64,000 nt of DNA, from positions 62,001 through 126,000 of the forward strand of contig JAZQXL010000014.1 of the NCBI GenBank assembly GCA_045632845.1. Reading direction: 5' to 3'. The notes beneath the pieces were generated by a model. It searched no databases. It was given only the letters and a program-made list of their open reading frames with translations, and was not told where the DNA came from. The stretch is from RGIG4140 sp045632845. GTDB taxonomy: Bacteria; Pseudomonadota; Alphaproteobacteria; CAAHEQ01; UBA3637. Of this stretch, positions 62,699 to 64,000 are shown one piece after another. The position numbers were made by a program, and so were the translations under genes. Numbering within the stretch: position 1 is the stretch's first letter; the number at the start of each line of letters is the position of its first letter.

Positions 62699-64000
62699 TT
62701 ATCTTTCAAATTCAAACTGTTGCATATATTTTTTTGTTTCAAAAGGGAGCTTTTTTCGAACCTGAAATGAGGGTTTCTTTTTGGCAAAATCCTCTTTACT
62801 CAGCTCTGCATTAGGCGCATACAAACACGTTAAATTAGGTGTTTTTAAAAAATTATCTCGCTTAATTAAACGAAGGTGTGGCATATAAACACTTTTCAAT
62901 TTTTCACAATGAGATAAAACATTTTCATAAATAAAATCAATCTTAGGGGCAATCACTGTTTCAAGTGCTGGTAATTCACAAAGACTATTCTCCAAAATCA
63001 CATCGGCCTTATCTAAAACAACAACTTGAAGATTTGGACAATTTTTAAATGTTCTTTCACGAATGACTTCCAACTCATTTAATCTTACTTTTTTAAGTTT
63101 GGGATTGTTTGAAAAATAATATCCGCCCCAATACGATATTAAAGAAGGAAGTGTTAAGTCTTCAATTTCATTTAAATAACAAAAGCAATTTTCCTTCGTA
63201 TAAGATAAATCTGACAAATTCAACACTTTTAATTTTGGCAAATGGCAAAAACAATTTGACTTAACTTTTTCTAAACAAGGAAGATTTAATTCTTCAAACC
63301 CATTCCGATTGAAACAATAGTCTTTTGTTTCTCTTAACTCAGGCATTAAAAACCTTTTCAAATTTGGGTTATCATTCACACATTCCCATTCTAAATAACG
63401 CACATTGGGACAATCAATTTCTTCCAATGACTCACATTCACAAAAAACACTTGACCCCATTTCAATTGCTTTGGGCAAAAAGACTTTTTTAAGTTTGGGA
63501 CATTTGTTAAAATTCTCACTCCCAACATATGAAACATTGGGTAAACTCACCTCTTCTAAACCTGGCAAATTATGAATAAGCCCAGCATCAAGCTTCGTTA
63601 TGTTTTCTAATGCGATTTTCACTAATTTACCATTTTTAAATTTAAAGAACGGCTCCTCATTTATCATTAGCTCGTAAACACCATCAAGATATTGTTTTAC
63701 AGAAACATTATTATTCAAAATAATTGATTGCAAAAATGTGAGAAATTCTGAACTATAACCCCCTTTTGCTTTAATTTCTTTATTTTTAATGTCAATTGCT
63801 AAAGAACCCAAAAAGTAAACTCCTTTTTCTTGCATTTTTGGTGCATATACTTCAGCATTTGTACCTTTAAATGAAAATGAATACATCGTTTCTAAAGAAG
63901 GCAAATTTACTTTTTTTAAATTTTCTAAATATTCAAAACACCATTCATTCATAATTTTGACACAAGGAGCATCAACCATTTCCAAATCTTCAAAATGTTT
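62699..64000 (-). CDS. LRR-array protein 1 (partial, 5' end beyond the right edge)
   Basis: The frame is open to base 64000 (codons KHFEDLEMVDAP before any good start), so the N-terminus is missing; a TTG at 63985 and an ATG at 63979 are internal. The visible part has two LRRs, one link module (SLAIDIKNKEIKAKGG, then NEEPFFKFKNGKLVKIAL) and about twelve further LRRs with CF turns (CPKLKKVFLPKAIEMGSSVF). It ends KKYMQQFEFER. Whether it carries the family N-terminal domain cannot be seen. The array therefore extends outside the window. Confidence 0.8.
   Translation of the reverse strand, partial: KHFEDLEMVDAPCVKIMNEWCFEYLENLKKVNLPSLETMYSFSFKGTNAEVYAPKMQEKGVYFLGSLAIDIKNKEIKAKGGYSSEFLTFLQSIILNNNVSVKQYLDGVYELMINEEPFFKFKNGKLVKIALENITKLDAGLIHNLPGLEEVSLPNVSYVGSENFNKCPKLKKVFLPKAIEMGSSVFCECESLEEIDCPNVRYLEWECVNDNPNLKRFLMPELRETKDYCFNRNGFEELNLPCLEKVKSNCFCHLPKLKVLNLSDLSYTKENCFCYLNEIEDLTLPSLISYWGGYYFSNNPKLKKVRLNELEVIRERTFKNCPNLQVVVLDKADVILENSLCELPALETVIAPKIDFIYENVLSHCEKLKSVYMPHLRLIKRDNFLKTPNLTCLYAPNAELSKEDFAKKKPSFQVRKKLPFETKKYMQQFEFER

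Noticed and set aside
37908..64000. Repeated short motifs across the LRR array suggesting CRISPR
   Set aside because: The repeats are codon-level LRR units inside long open frames, not identical direct repeats with regular spacers.

Overview
The window is AT-rich and most resembles a host- or gut-associated alphaproteobacterium with a small genome. The reasons are the rpoZ - rel/spoT - acpS gene order, an NlpD-type M23 lipoprotein with the alphaproteobacterial NDGIN form of its site, large BspA-like leucine-rich repeat (LRR) proteins, a secreted serpin and a type IV secretion-like membrane apparatus. The assignment is inferred from gene content; there is no rRNA here.

Layout. 1-4.4 kb (+): end of a membrane-anchored acidic protein, pgpA, a ferredoxin-thioredoxin-reductase-like mini-protein, a HAM1/RdgB NTP pyrophosphatase, a BamE-like lipoprotein and a GT2 glycosyltransferase. 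4.4-8.4 kb (-): three accessory proteins, one with a phage-virion-like RGIRNxNPG domain. 8.6-13.8 kb (+): three consecutive VirB6/TrbL-like polytopic proteins that share a CWxC motif. 14.0-19.7 kb (+): a five-gene operon with a double-HTH regulator, two acidic cytosolic proteins, a secretin-like protein and a bitopic protein. 19.8-25.4 kb (-): Sel1-repeat protein, NlpD-like lipoprotein, a 1.1-kb gene-poor region with a duplicated 258-bp structured element, a lipoprotein, galE and sodB. 25.4-28.6 kb (-): a HELGH putative metallopeptidase and a divergent DHODH-like protein. 28.7-33.9 kb (+): rpoZ-rsh-acpS, then a HAD phosphatase and an NSS transporter. 33.9-36.3 kb (-): serpin, a repeat region and rplU-rpmA. 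36.5-37.9 kb (+): a membrane spermidine-synthase-like protein.

37.9-64.0 kb (-) is the most striking part: an uninterrupted array of 13 paralogous LRR proteins that continues past the right edge. Eleven carry the same roughly 200-residue N-terminal domain, which I cannot name, followed by a variable LRR fan. None shows a signal peptide. Seven of the eight junctions in the last nine genes overlap by 8-11 bp or abut, so that the end of each gene encodes the next gene's ribosome binding site and start codon. A 23-bp sequence containing a near-palindrome over the -35 box is identical in front of two transcription units.

How they may work together (inference): the membrane components at 8.6-19.7 kb look like part of a specialised T4SS-like or conjugation-like envelope machine. 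The leaderless LRR family is a reasonable candidate for its substrates or for a diversified cytosolic recognition or decoy system. The serpin, SOD and lipoproteins fit life in contact with a host. Strong sigma70-like promoters with 17-bp spacers and intrinsic terminators can be read by eye at many unit boundaries and are listed.
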